DNA from: Stutzerimonas stutzeri
GTDB taxonomy: Bacteria; Pseudomonadota; Gammaproteobacteria; Pseudomonadales; Pseudomonadaceae
Length of the DNA stretch: 64,000 bases
Reading direction: 5' to 3'
NCBI RefSeq assembly: GCF_038561965.1
Contig: NZ_CP139348.1
Span: 4,650,001-4,714,000, forward strand
Shown here: positions 8,492 through 17,127 of the stretch, in pieces
Layout: each line of letters starts with the position of its first letter
Numbering within the stretch: the stretch's first letter is position 1
Position numbers and translations under genes: made by a program
Notes under the pieces: model-generated
The model's database searches: none
What the model was told of the DNA's origin: nothing
The model's input: only the letters and a program-made list of their open reading frames with translations

Positions 8492-9688
8492 TTACAGCTC
8501 GAGAATCATCTTCGAGACGATGTTCTTCTGGATTTCGTTGGAGCCGCCGAAGATCGACAGCTTGCGCATGTTGAAGTAATCGCCTGCCAGCGCCGCGCTG
8601 TAGTCGGCGTGCAAGAGATCGCCTTCGTAGTCCAGCTGCAGTTCCTCTTCAAGGAACGGCAACGCGTACGGCCCGATAACCTTGCGCAGCAGGCTGGTGA
8701 TGGCCTGGCGAATCTCCGTGCCCTTGACCTTGAGGATCGAAGACTCGGCACCAGGCACGCCACCTTCCTTCGCCGCGGCGAGGATGCGCAGGGTGCTCAT
8801 CTCGATGGCCATCAGCTGCATTTCGACCTCCGCGACCTGGGCGCGGAACAGCGGGTCTTCGAGCATCGGCTTGCCGTCGCAGACTTCCTTCATGGCGATG
8901 CGCTTGAGGTGCGCCAGCGCCGCCTTCGAGGCGCCGATACCGGCCAGGCCGGTGCGCTCGTGAGTCAGCAGGTACTTGGCGCAGGTCCAGCCCTGGTTTT
9001 CCTCGCCGACGAGGTTCCCTACCGGCACGCGGACGTTGTCGAAGAAGACTTCGTTGACCTCGTGGTCGCCGTCCAGGGTGATGATCGGCCGCACGCTGAT
9101 GCCCGGCGTGCTCATGTCGATCAACAGAAAGCTGATGCCGCGCTGCTGCTGCGCCTCGGGATCGGTGCGCACCAGGCAGAAAATCATGTTGGCGTGCTGG
9201 CCGAGGGTGGTCCAGGTCTTCTGGCCGTTGACCACGTAGTGATCGCCGTCACGCACGGCGCGGGTCTTCAGGCTCGCCAGATCGGAGCCGGCGCCCGGTT
9301 CGGAATAGCCCTGGCACCACCAGTCTTCGCCGGAAAGAATGCGCGGCAGGTAATGATCCTTCTGCTGCTGGCTACCGAACTTGATGATGACCGGCGCAAC
9401 CATGTTGACGCCGAACGGCACGGTACGCGGCGCGCCAAACTGGGCGCATTCTTCGTCGAAGATGTGCTTTTCCACCGGGCCCCAGGTGGTGCCGCCCAGC
9501 TCCACCGGCCAGCCCGGCGCGTACCAGCCGCGTTTGACCAGAATCTGCTGCCAGCGCTCGTGGTCCTGTTTGGACATGTGCTTGCCGAGCTTGACCTTGG
9601 CGGCGATGTCCGCCGGCAGCTCGTTTGTCAGGAAGGCGCGCACTTCATCGCGGAAGGCGAGCTCTTCGGCCGTGTAGTTGACGTTCAT
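8492..9688 (-). CDS. acyl-CoA dehydrogenase, large-subunit type (PimC-like)
   Basis: 398 residues from ATG at 9688, with AGGA just upstream; longer readings into the preceding gene are rejected because MNVNYTAEELAFRDEVRAF is the family N-terminus. It carries WCQGYSEPGAGSDLASLKT (FAD/substrate loop) and a C-terminal FGGSNEIQKNIVSKMIL motif. It introduces the alpha-beta double bond in an acyl-CoA, probably as a heteromer with the 7337-8479 product. It lies 43 bp after the multifunctional enzyme and 12 bp before the small subunit, a single operon. Confidence 0.82.
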   Translation of the reverse strand: MNVNYTAEELAFRDEVRAFLTNELPADIAAKVKLGKHMSKQDHERWQQILVKRGWYAPGWPVELGGTTWGPVEKHIFDEECAQFGAPRTVPFGVNMVAPVIIKFGSQQQKDHYLPRILSGEDWWCQGYSEPGAGSDLASLKTRAVRDGDHYVVNGQKTWTTLGQHANMIFCLVRTDPEAQQQRGISFLLIDMSTPGISVRPIITLDGDHEVNEVFFDNVRVPVGNLVGEENQGWTCAKYLLTHERTGLAGIGASKAALAHLKRIAMKEVCDGKPMLEDPLFRAQVAEVEMQLMAIEMSTLRILAAAKEGGVPGAESSILKVKGTEIRQAITSLLRKVIGPYALPFLEEELQLDYEGDLLHADYSAALAGDYFNMRKLSIFGGSNEIQKNIVSKMILEL

Positions 9689-9731
9689 GGGAAGGTCCTC
9701 ATGGTGCGTTCGGATTGCAGGCGGGTCGCAT

Positions 9732-11837
9732 TCATTGCCCGGCCTGCCATTCGGTAAAGGTGCGGCCTTCGGCGGCCAGTTTTTCCAACAGCGGCGCCGG
9801 CTTCCACCAGTCGCCGCAACGTGCGTGCAGTTCCTTGACCCGTGCCAGCACGGTGTCCAGGCCGACACTGTCGGCATAGAACATCGGCCCGCCACGGAAG
9901 GCCGGGAAGCCGTAACCGTTCAGGTAGATGACGTCGATGTCACTGGAGCGCTGGGCGATGCCTTCTTCAAGAATCTTTGCGCCCTCGTTGACCAGGGCGA
10001 AGATGGTCCGCTCGATGATGTACTGCTCGTCCAGGTCCTTCCGCTCGATGCCTTTTTCCCGCGACGCTGCTTCGAGCATAGGCGCCAGTTCAGGGTTCTC
10101 CAGCGGCGTGCGGTTGCCGGGCTCGTAGCGGTAGTAGCCGGCGCCAGTCTTCTGCCCGAGCATGCCGGCGGCGCAAAGCTTGTCGGATACGGTAGGGAAA
10201 TCCAGGTGCGCCGGCAGCGTTGCACGCTGACGCTTGCGGATCGCCTGGCCGATATCCAGCCCGGACAGATCGCGCATGGCGAACGGCCCCATGGCCATGC
10301 CGAAATTGCGCAGCGCGCCATCGACCTGCTGCGGCGTGGCGCCCTCCTCCAGCAGGAATTCCGCCTCGCGGCCGTACTGGAAGACCATGCGGTTGCCGAC
10401 GAAGCCGTCGCAGACGCCGACCACCACCGAGACCTTCTTCAGCTGCTTGCCGATGGCCATGGCGGTGGCGAGCACTTCGTCGCTGGTCTTCGCGCCGCGC
10501 ACCACTTCAAGCAGGCGCATCACGTTGGCCGGGCTGAAGAAATGCAGGCCGACCACGTCTTCCGGGCGCTTGGTAAAGGCGGCGATGGCGTTCAGGTCCA
10601 GCGATGAAGTATTCGAAGCGAGGATCGCGCCGGACTTGCACACGGCATCCAGCTGCTCGAAAACCTGCTGCTTGACGCCCATTTCCTCGAACACCGCCTC
10701 GACCACCACGTCGGCATCAGCCAGCGCACTGTAAACGGTGACGCCTTCGATCAGTTTGAGGCGTTTTTCCATCGCCTCTTCGGTCAGGCTGCCGCGTTTG
10801 ACGCTCGCCGCGTATGTGTCACGGGCGCGCTGCAGGCCGCGTTGTAGGGCTTCTTCATTGATTTCCAGCAGCTTCACCGGCACGCCGGCATTGGCGAAGC
10901 TCAAGGCGATCCCGACACCCATGGTGCCGCCGCCGATGACTGCTGCCGTCTTGATCGGCCGCGGCTTCACGTCGGACGGCAGGTCATTGATCTTGCCCGC
11001 CTGGCGCTCGGCGAAGAACGAATGGATCAGCGCGCCACGCTGCGGCGAGTTCAGGCATTCGGCGAAGAGTTCACGCTCGCGCTTGAGGCCCTCGGCCAGT
11101 GGCAACTTGGTTGCCGCCTCGACCGCAGCGATACAGCGCAGCGGCGAAAACAGCCCCGGCATGCGCTTGGCAACTTCAGCGTGCTTGGCGCGGATCAATG
11201 CCTCGTTATCGGCGCTTTCGAGCCCGCTGGTCTGCTCACCACTGCGCCGCGGCACGCGGCCTTCCTCGACCATGCGACGAGCGTAGGCCAGACCGGCCTC
11301 GACCAGATCACCGTCGAACAGCTCATCGACGATGTGGTGCTCGACCGCCTCCGCTGCGCCGATCGGCGTGCCGCTGACAATCATGTCCAGCGCCTTCGCA
11401 ACCCCGGCCAGCCGCGGCAAGCGCTGGGTGCCGCCAGCGCCGGGCAGCAGTCCCAGCTTCACTTCCGGCAGACCGACCTTGGCGTCCTTGCGGGCGATGC
11501 GGTAATGGCAGCCCAGCGCGACTTCCAGCCCGCCGCCAAGCGCGGTGCCATGAATGACCGCAACGCTCGGCTTGCTGCTGCCTTCGATAGCTTCGATAAC
11601 TTCCGGCAGGCTCGGCGCCTGGGGCGGCTTGCCAAATTCCTTGATGTCGGCGCCGGCAATAAAGGTACTGCCCTCGCAGACCAGCACCACCGCACGCACC
11701 TGAGCATCCGCTTCCGCGCTCTGGAAGGTCTGCAGCAGGCCCTGGCGCACGGCGTGGCCGAGTGCATTGACCGGTGGGTTGTTGACCGTGATCAGAGCGA
11801 TCTCGCCCTGAAGTTCGAGCCGTACGACGTCCGGCAT
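9732..11837 (-). CDS. enoyl-CoA hydratase / 3-hydroxyacyl-CoA dehydrogenase fusion (FadB/FadJ/PimF-like)
   Basis: 701 residues with two enzymes. The N-terminal crotonase domain (about 1-190) shows the oxyanion loop HGTALGGGLEVALG and GLPEVKLGLLPGAGGTQRL, carrying the two expected glutamates. The C-terminal 3-hydroxyacyl-CoA dehydrogenase starts near residue 295 with the NAD-binding AAVIGGGTMGVGIALSF and has the HFFSPANVMRLLEVV catalytic region. It hydrates enoyl-CoA and oxidises the product, following the two dehydrogenases encoded downstream in the operon. No thiolase is adjacent, so it must come from elsewhere. Confidence 0.88.
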   Translation of the reverse strand: MPDVVRLELQGEIALITVNNPPVNALGHAVRQGLLQTFQSAEADAQVRAVVLVCEGSTFIAGADIKEFGKPPQAPSLPEVIEAIEGSSKPSVAVIHGTALGGGLEVALGCHYRIARKDAKVGLPEVKLGLLPGAGGTQRLPRLAGVAKALDMIVSGTPIGAAEAVEHHIVDELFDGDLVEAGLAYARRMVEEGRVPRRSGEQTSGLESADNEALIRAKHAEVAKRMPGLFSPLRCIAAVEAATKLPLAEGLKRERELFAECLNSPQRGALIHSFFAERQAGKINDLPSDVKPRPIKTAAVIGGGTMGVGIALSFANAGVPVKLLEINEEALQRGLQRARDTYAASVKRGSLTEEAMEKRLKLIEGVTVYSALADADVVVEAVFEEMGVKQQVFEQLDAVCKSGAILASNTSSLDLNAIAAFTKRPEDVVGLHFFSPANVMRLLEVVRGAKTSDEVLATAMAIGKQLKKVSVVVGVCDGFVGNRMVFQYGREAEFLLEEGATPQQVDGALRNFGMAMGPFAMRDLSGLDIGQAIRKRQRATLPAHLDFPTVSDKLCAAGMLGQKTGAGYYRYEPGNRTPLENPELAPMLEAASREKGIERKDLDEQYIIERTIFALVNEGAKILEEGIAQRSSDIDVIYLNGYGFPAFRGGPMFYADSVGLDTVLARVKELHARCGDWWKPAPLLEKLAAEGRTFTEWQAGQ

Positions 11838-12071
11838 GGCAGGCCTCCGCTTAGTGAAATGCTGATTGGATTTGTTATTTCACGGAATCATGTTTCGCAC
11901 AGCAGAATAAAGGGCTCACGTTACGCATGTCGATAGCTGAAAGAGCCACGCGTTCTATCGAGATAAAAGGACGTAAAGCGGGCGCAAGGCTTGATATTGC
12001 AGGCCGCCCGGCTGAGGCCGGACAGCACTATCAATCAGAGGAATGTCAGCGCCAAAGCCAGCGCGGCGGGT

Positions 12072-13304
12072 TCAGCCGGTAACCGCATGACGAGGGGCGC
12101 GAGTGAGCAAGTCGGGGTCGATACGCAGCAGGCGCACCGTGCGTTCGCCGGCCAGGCTGGCAGGATCGGCATCGGCTGGCAGCTCCACCAGCAGTCGCGT
12201 CAGGTTGAGTATCAGCGCTTCCCTGCGGAGCACGCCGGCACCTAGGGCGTAGTAGGAAGCGATCACCTGACGCAGCTCCAGCGGCAATGCCCATTGCGCA
12301 CGCAGGGCCGAACCGAAGCCCGCCGCGCGCTCGCGCAGGCAGCGCTGCAGGCTCTCTTCATCCAGCGCACCGCCGCTGTCGAGCCACTCCTGCAGGCTGC
12401 GCAGCAGCGCCAGTTCGCCGATGTTTTGCAGCATGCCGGCGCTGAAGCAGAGCTCGCTGTCCAGCTTCAACTGGCGCGCCAGCCAGTGAGCCAGGCGTGC
12501 CGTTCGCAACGCCTGAATGCTCAGCTGCGCCGCCAGTTCGGCAAGCCGCGGCTCCACCAGCCTGGCGTTGTGCTGCAACGCCAGCTCCGTTACCAGTTGC
12601 AGGCTGCGCGCGGCGCCGAGCTGCCGCTGCGCCTGGATCAGGCTCAGGCACGGCGTCGTCGGTTGCACCGCATTGCTACTGGCGACGCTGATCAGCCGAG
12701 CGGTGACCTGCGGATCGCGTGCCAGTAATTCCTCGAGCTCTGCGAAATCCTGGTCGCCACCCTGCAGACGTTGCAGTGCCGTCAGCACGGCATCCAGCAG
12801 CGGCGCGCCGCGGTTGTGCGGACGCATGCGTTCGAGAAAGCTATCGAGATCATCAGTTGCAGCAACGACCGAGGCGCCGCCGTGGCCAGCGGAACGCGGC
12901 AAAAGCTTGTCCAGCCGCTGGCGCAGGTCGGTCAGGTCGTAGGGTTTGCCAAGATAGGCCGCAGGCGTCAGCGGCAGCACGGTGCGCACACTGGCGGTAT
13001 CGGTACGCGCGCTGATCATCACGCATGGCAGGCGCTGGGTAGGCCCGTGTCGGCGCAGCTCACGCAGCAGCTGCCTGCCATCGAGACCGTCCAGCTCACC
13101 GTCGAGGATCAGCAGGCTGGGCGCCTGGCGCTTGCACACCGCCAGTGCGGCATGGCCGTCCACCGCTGGCTGCACGCGCATACCGGGGCGCAGCTGGCGG
13201 ACTAGCTGGCAGAGCTGGTCCGCGCGCCATGGCTCGTTGTAGGCAACCAGAACGAATGAGACTTGGGCCGAGATGCTCACTGCACTACTCGCTGGAGATG
13301 TCAC
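12072..13304 (-). CDS. receiver-HDOD signalling protein
   Basis: About 410 residues. The N-terminal 130 residues form a response-regulator receiver domain (LLILDGELDGLDG with the phosphoacceptor aspartate, SAR near the switch position, and the GKP lysine). The C-terminal part (about 170-380) is an HDOD domain, a degenerate HD hydrolase fold used in bacterial signalling. The start is uncertain: the reading begins at a GTG at 13304 with no clear ribosome site, and another GTG eight codons on is possible. No histidine kinase is adjacent. Partner and pathway are unknown. Confidence 0.75.
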   Translation of the reverse strand: MTSPASSAVSISAQVSFVLVAYNEPWRADQLCQLVRQLRPGMRVQPAVDGHAALAVCKRQAPSLLILDGELDGLDGRQLLRELRRHGPTQRLPCVMISARTDTASVRTVLPLTPAAYLGKPYDLTDLRQRLDKLLPRSAGHGGASVVAATDDLDSFLERMRPHNRGAPLLDAVLTALQRLQGGDQDFAELEELLARDPQVTARLISVASSNAVQPTTPCLSLIQAQRQLGAARSLQLVTELALQHNARLVEPRLAELAAQLSIQALRTARLAHWLARQLKLDSELCFSAGMLQNIGELALLRSLQEWLDSGGALDEESLQRCLRERAAGFGSALRAQWALPLELRQVIASYYALGAGVLRREALILNLTRLLVELPADADPASLAGERTVRLLRIDPDLLTRAPRHAVTG

Positions 13305-13429
13305 TACAGCCTAGCAACGGTGTGGGTAAGCGACGACAGCTCCACGAGGGATGAATCGCGCCACAGGGGTCGCGATTCTGCCCGGAGAAATGACCGACAG
13401 CCAGCCCCTGAGGCAGACTGTCGCAGGGC

Positions 13430-14878
13430 TTAAATGCCCAAGCAGAGGTACTTGATCTCCAGGTAATCCTCAATGCCGTACTTCGAGCCCTCACGACCCA
13501 GCCCGGACGATTTGACCCCGCCAAACGGCGCCACCTCGGTGGAGATCATGCCGGTATTGATACCAACCATCCCGTACTCCAGCGCCTCGGCGACGCGGAA
13601 CACCCGGCCCAGATCGCGCGCATAGAAGTAGGAGGCCAGGCCGAACTCGGTGTCGTTGGCCTTGGCGACCGCCTCGGCCTCGTCCTTGAAGCGGAACAGC
13701 GGCGCCAGTGGACCAAAGGTTTCTTCCTTAGCCACCTTGGCGCTGTCGGGCACATCGACCAACACCGTCGGTTCGAAATAGCTGCCACCCAGCTGGTGCG
13801 CCTGGCCGCCGGCGACCAGCCGTGCGCCCTGTGCCACTGCATCCTCGATGTGCTCGCGCACCTTGGCGGCGGCGCGGTCGTCGATCAGCGGGCCAATATC
13901 CGTGCCCTCCTCGAGGCCATTACCGACTTTCAGCTTGGCAACCGCCGCCTGGAATTTCTCGGCGAAGGCGTCGTACACCCCGTCCTGTACATAGATGCGG
14001 TTGACGCACACACAGGTTTGGCCGGCGTTGCGGTACTTGGACTGCATGGCACCCTTCACCGCCTCGTCCAGATCGGCGTCGTTGAAGACGATGAACGGGG
14101 CATTGCCGCCCAGCTCCAGCGAGACCTTCTTGATGCCGGGCGCGCACTGCTCCATCAGCTTGGCGCCGACTTCGGTGGAGCCGGTGAAGGAGATCTTGCG
14201 TACCTTGGGGTTGGCGGTCAGCTCGTTGCCGATGTCGCCGGCCGAACCCGTGATCACGCTGAGCACGCCTTTGGGGATGCCCGCGCGCTCGGCCAGCTCG
14301 ACCATCGCCAGCGCCGAGAACGGCGTTTGCGACGCAGGCTTGATCACCATGGTGCAGCCGGCTGCCAGTGCCGGGCCGGCCTTGCGAGTGATCATTGCTG
14401 CAGGGAAATTCCACGGCGTGATCGCCGCGGTCACACCGATCGGCTGCTTGATGACGATGATGCGCTTGTCTTTCTGGTGGCCGGGAATGGTGTCGCCGTA
14501 GATGCGCTTGGCTTCCTCGGCGAACCATTCGATGAACGAGGCGGCATAGGCGATCTCGCCCTTGGCTTCGGCCAGCGGCTTGCCCTGTTCCAAGGTCATC
14601 AGGCGGCCAAGGTCATCCTGATTTTCCATCAGCAGCTCGAACCAGCGGCGCAGCTTCTGCGAACGCTCCTTGGCGGTAAGCTCACGCCAAGCCGGAAGTG
14701 CACGCTCAGCGGCATCAATGGCACGGCGGGTCTCCGCGGCGCCCATCTTTGGCACTGTACCAAGCGTCTCGCCGGTGGCCGGGTTGTTCACACTGATGGT
14801 CTGGCCGCTGTCGGCATCGACCCAGGCACCATTGATATAGGCCTGCTGACGGAACAGCGCGGTGTCTTTGAGTTGCAT
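13430..14878 (-). CDS. gabD: NAD(P)-dependent succinate-semialdehyde dehydrogenase
   Basis: 482 residues from ATG 14878, preceded by GAGGAGA 5 bases upstream. It has the aldehyde dehydrogenase active-site glutamate in SLELGGNAPFIVF and catalytic cysteine in GQTCVCVNRIYVQ, plus PWNFPAAMITRK. The CVC pair and length match GabD, which oxidises succinate semialdehyde to succinate in 4-aminobutyrate breakdown. No gabT is adjacent, so it stands alone here; related semialdehydes are possible substrates. Confidence 0.85.
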   Translation of the reverse strand: MQLKDTALFRQQAYINGAWVDADSGQTISVNNPATGETLGTVPKMGAAETRRAIDAAERALPAWRELTAKERSQKLRRWFELLMENQDDLGRLMTLEQGKPLAEAKGEIAYAASFIEWFAEEAKRIYGDTIPGHQKDKRIIVIKQPIGVTAAITPWNFPAAMITRKAGPALAAGCTMVIKPASQTPFSALAMVELAERAGIPKGVLSVITGSAGDIGNELTANPKVRKISFTGSTEVGAKLMEQCAPGIKKVSLELGGNAPFIVFNDADLDEAVKGAMQSKYRNAGQTCVCVNRIYVQDGVYDAFAEKFQAAVAKLKVGNGLEEGTDIGPLIDDRAAAKVREHIEDAVAQGARLVAGGQAHQLGGSYFEPTVLVDVPDSAKVAKEETFGPLAPLFRFKDEAEAVAKANDTEFGLASYFYARDLGRVFRVAEALEYGMVGINTGMISTEVAPFGGVKSSGLGREGSKYGIEDYLEIKYLCLGI

Positions 14879-15179
14879 GGCAGTCTCCTCGGGCATCGTA
14901 GCGGCAGGCCCGCTGCGGAAAATTTGGCTGACGCGACGATCATCTGAACCGTCCTTTGCCGCCCGGTTCCTGCCGCCGCATTGCACTGCGAACGGCCATG
15001 CTAGGACCGCAGCCGGCCGGCCGGCAAGCTCATGACGCATGACGTTGTCGCGCCATTGACCAGCCTGATGCATCGCACGGCCTGTCACGACTTGTTACCC
15101 AAACCCTACTACTGGTCCGGGTATAGTTGCGCGCGAGCGGCCTCAGCCGCCGACAACCAAGGATCGATAAGGAGTTACC
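14879..15179. other. divergent intergenic region, gabD / cytochrome c'
   Basis: 301 bp with no supported gene; it should contain both divergent promoters. A TATAGT hexamer (15122-15127) could be the -10 of the cytochrome gene, but no well-spaced -35 is visible. Confidence 0.4.
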
Positions 15180-15644
15180 GTGAAAGCAATGATGACAGGC
15201 GCTATGGCCGCCGTCCTGCTGGCCAGCACTGCCGTCCAGGCGCAGATGAAACCGGAAGAGATGGTCGAGACGCGCCAGGCCGGCTACCAGTTCATGTCCT
15301 GGAACATGGGCAAGATCAAGGCCCAGGTAATCGACGGCAAGGAGCCCTACGACCAGGCCAAGGTGGCTGCCGCCGCCAATGCCATCGCCGCCATTGCCAA
15401 TTCCGGCATGGGCAGCCTGTACAGCCCGGACACCACCACCGAGCAGCTGGGCAAGGCGACTCGCCTGAAGCCCGAGTTCTTCCAGAACCTCGACGAAGCC
15501 GGGCAGATCGGCCGCAACTTCACCGCCGCCGCCAACCACCTCGCCAAGGTCGCCGCGGAAGGCGATCAGGCCGCTATCAAGAAGGCCTTCGGCGATGTCG
15601 GTGGCAGCTGCAAGTCCTGCCACGACAAGTTCCGCGCCGACTGA
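15180..15644 (+). CDS. cytochrome c' (periplasmic, class II c-type)
   Basis: 154 residues starting at GTG 15180, chosen because AAGGAG (15169-15174) sits 5 bases upstream. A signal peptide (MKAMMTGAMAAVLLASTAVQAQ) is followed by a four-helix-bundle-type sequence with the haem attachment CKSCH only seven residues from the end, the hallmark of cytochrome c'. Such proteins bind NO and protect or transfer electrons in the periplasm. It is convergent with a cytochrome b561 gene, a common functional partner. Confidence 0.88.
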   Translation: MKAMMTGAMAAVLLASTAVQAQMKPEEMVETRQAGYQFMSWNMGKIKAQVIDGKEPYDQAKVAAAANAIAAIANSGMGSLYSPDTTTEQLGKATRLKPEFFQNLDEAGQIGRNFTAAANHLAKVAAEGDQAAIKKAFGDVGGSCKSCHDKFRAD

Positions 15645-15654
15645 CCCGCCGCAG

Positions 15655-15687
15655 CCAGCCGGTCACGTCTGTCTGGCCGGCTGGTTT
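15655..15687. terminator. convergent terminator hairpin
   Basis: CCAGCCGG (15655-15662) pairs with CCGGCTGG (15677-15684), followed by TTT on the plus strand. It lies between the cytochrome c' stop and the cytochrome b561 stop, so it could serve the plus-strand gene. Confidence 0.6.
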
Positions 15688-16381
15688 ACCAGTCCAGGCT
15701 GGGAGCTGCTGCCGCAGGCTCCGGCTTCAGCCAGTCGCCAACGGATTGCGCGCCCCAGACGCAGGCCGCAGCCAGCGCAATCGCCAGCACCGCCGCGAGC
15801 AGCGATCCGCCGCGGGCATCCTGCTGGGCCGGGTGTTCGCGCCGCGCCCTACCCTTAATCATCGCCCGCACCAGCGGACGACGCATAACCATCGTGTAAT
15901 AGATGATGGCCGCGATGTGCATGCCAATCAGCACCAATAACAGCCACTTCGCCTGCCGATGCAGGCCACTCAGCGCGCTGCCGGTCTCGCTGCTGATCAA
16001 CGCATACAGCGGTCCTTGGAAGGCGATGTCATCGGTTGCCATCAAACCGCTGGTGACCTGAAAACTCACCAGCAGCAGCATGGCCAGCACCGAGAACGCG
16101 CCGAGCGGGTTGTGTCCGGCTTCGCGCCAGTTGCCTTGCAGATAGGCCTTCACGCCGACGGTTGCCCCGAAGATCCGTGACCAGCGCGCATACGTCGAAC
16201 CGATGAAGCCCCAAACCAGGCGGAACACCAGCAGGCCCAGCACCAGCAGGCCGAGCCGGCCATGCCAAGGCATCAGGTTGCCGCCAATCCAGCCGGTGAC
16301 GATGGCCGCAATAACCGCCCCGGCGAACAACCAGTGAAACAGCCGCAGCGGCGCATCCCAGAGTTTGATATGGCCTGACAT
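15686..16381 (-). CDS. cytochrome b561 family membrane protein
   Basis: 231 residues from ATG 16381. It reads MSGHIKLWDAPLRLFHWLFA, with the haem-ligand type histidine in RLFHW, then further membrane segments containing HGRLGLLVLG, GLHRQAKWLLLVLIGMH and a C-terminal helix near residue 205. This is the dihaem cytochrome b561/thiosulfate reductase b-type family, which passes electrons across the inner membrane to periplasmic c-type cytochromes. It is convergent with the cytochrome c' gene, a likely partner. Confidence 0.85.
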   Translation of the reverse strand: MSGHIKLWDAPLRLFHWLFAGAVIAAIVTGWIGGNLMPWHGRLGLLVLGLLVFRLVWGFIGSTYARWSRIFGATVGVKAYLQGNWREAGHNPLGAFSVLAMLLLVSFQVTSGLMATDDIAFQGPLYALISSETGSALSGLHRQAKWLLLVLIGMHIAAIIYYTMVMRRPLVRAMIKGRARREHPAQQDARGGSLLAAVLAIALAAACVWGAQSVGDWLKPEPAAAAPSLDW

Positions 16382-16551
16382 CTCCACTCCCTCGCCATCC
16401 GAACAACCACGGCCCCCGGCCGTGACGCGCAAGGGTATCAGCCGAACCAGCTGCCAGCAGCAGCGAAAAAGCCGCACCTGGCCAGGGTATCCGCCCAGCC
16501 CCACCAGCATGGACGCCCGCCAACGACATGCGTATGATTGCGCCCCGCAAC

Positions 16552-16628
16552 GCACCAGTAGCTCAGCTGGATAGAGTACTGCCCTCCGAAGGCAGGGGTC
16601 GTGGGTTCGAATCCCGCCTGGTGCGCCA
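16552..16628 (+). tRNA. tRNA-Arg (anticodon CCG)
   Basis: A complete 77-base cloverleaf. The acceptor stem GCACCAG (16552-16558) pairs with CTGGTGC (16618-16624), followed by G and an encoded CCA. The anticodon stem CTGCC/GGCAG encloses loop CTCCGAA, giving anticodon CCG for the arginine codon CGG. The T-arm GTGGGTTCGAATCCCGC is standard. A strong terminator follows at 16666. Confidence 0.97.
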
Positions 16629-16665
16629 TCCAAATAGTCGTTTCGAGCAGCGCTCGAAACGCTCA

Positions 16666-16694
16666 GACAAAGCCCGCTCGCAGCGGGCTTTGTC
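16666..16694 (+). terminator. terminator after tRNA-Arg
   Basis: A perfect 13-bp inverted repeat: GACAAAGCCCGCT (16666-16678), CGC loop, AGCGGGCTTTGTC (16682-16694). A second hairpin, GTTTCGAGC/GCTCGAAAC, precedes it at 16640-16660. Confidence 0.8.
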
Positions 16695-16972
16695 GTTTCT
16701 GCACGCCGTCTTTCAGGCCTGCTGCCGCCCGATAACGAATATCAAGCCAGGCAGTTATTCGTTACCTGCCTGCGTCGTAACGCTGATGCAAGGCATACCT
16801 GCCATACGGCGACGCCGGACGGCGTCAACCTGACCTCACGCTCGTTTTAGACGCATCCATCGGGTGTTCTGTGAACCCGGTCACCGAGCCTGCGGGCTAA
16901 CTGAACTTCAATGCACCGATCAGGTCGCGCCATGCGCACCTGCCCCACACACGACTTCATGGAGGAAATCGC
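16695..16972. promoter_or_regulatory. upstream region of the type VI secretion genes
   Basis: 278 bp without a supported gene. It contains an inverted repeat TAACGAAT (16733-16740) / ATTCGTTA (16757-16764) with a 16-base spacer, a possible operator or promoter-associated site. I saw no convincing sigma-54 promoter (GG-N10-GC with TGGCAC). Confidence 0.4.
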
Positions 16973-17107
16973 GTGCCTGTGCGCTATTACGCCCTCGCTT
17001 CGCTCATCGCCGCCGCGCTGCTCGCCGGTTGCACCGGCAACTACAAATTCGACGACGACCACTATCGCCCGCTGGGCGACCCGCAGGCTTTGAATCGCGG
17101 CAAGTAA
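16973..17107 (+). CDS. small lipoprotein, first gene of the T6SS cluster
   Basis: A 44-residue reading frame starting at GTG 16973 with a strong ribosome site GGAGGA (16961-16966). It reads MPVRYYALASLIAALLAGC in outline (three Ala in the middle), a complete signal with lipobox LAGC, then about 25 mature residues rich in Asp and Tyr (GNYKFDDDHYRPLGDPQ). The stop is 20 bp before the FHA gene, and the two are probably co-transcribed. Short lipoproteins at this place are easily missed; its role in the secretion apparatus is unknown. Confidence 0.75.
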   Translation: MPVRYYALASLIAAALLAGCTGNYKFDDDHYRPLGDPQALNRGK

Positions 17108-17127
17108 CCGCAAGGAGCGATACGACC

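Noticed and set aside
7985..9757. Long open frame on the plus strand, 590 codons, opposite both acyl-CoA dehydrogenase genes
   Set aside because: High-GC shadow of the minus-strand genes: composition rich in His, Arg, Gln and Ala, no domain, and the opposite strand encodes convincing enzymes.
16695..16972. sigma-54 promoter for the T6SS genes
   Set aside because: HSI-II relatives can use sigma-54, but I found no TGGCAC-N5-TTGC match.
16864..17127. N-terminal extension of tagH upstream of 17128
   Set aside because: It would overlap the small lipoprotein gene and lacks family similarity; AAGGAG supports the ATG at 17128.
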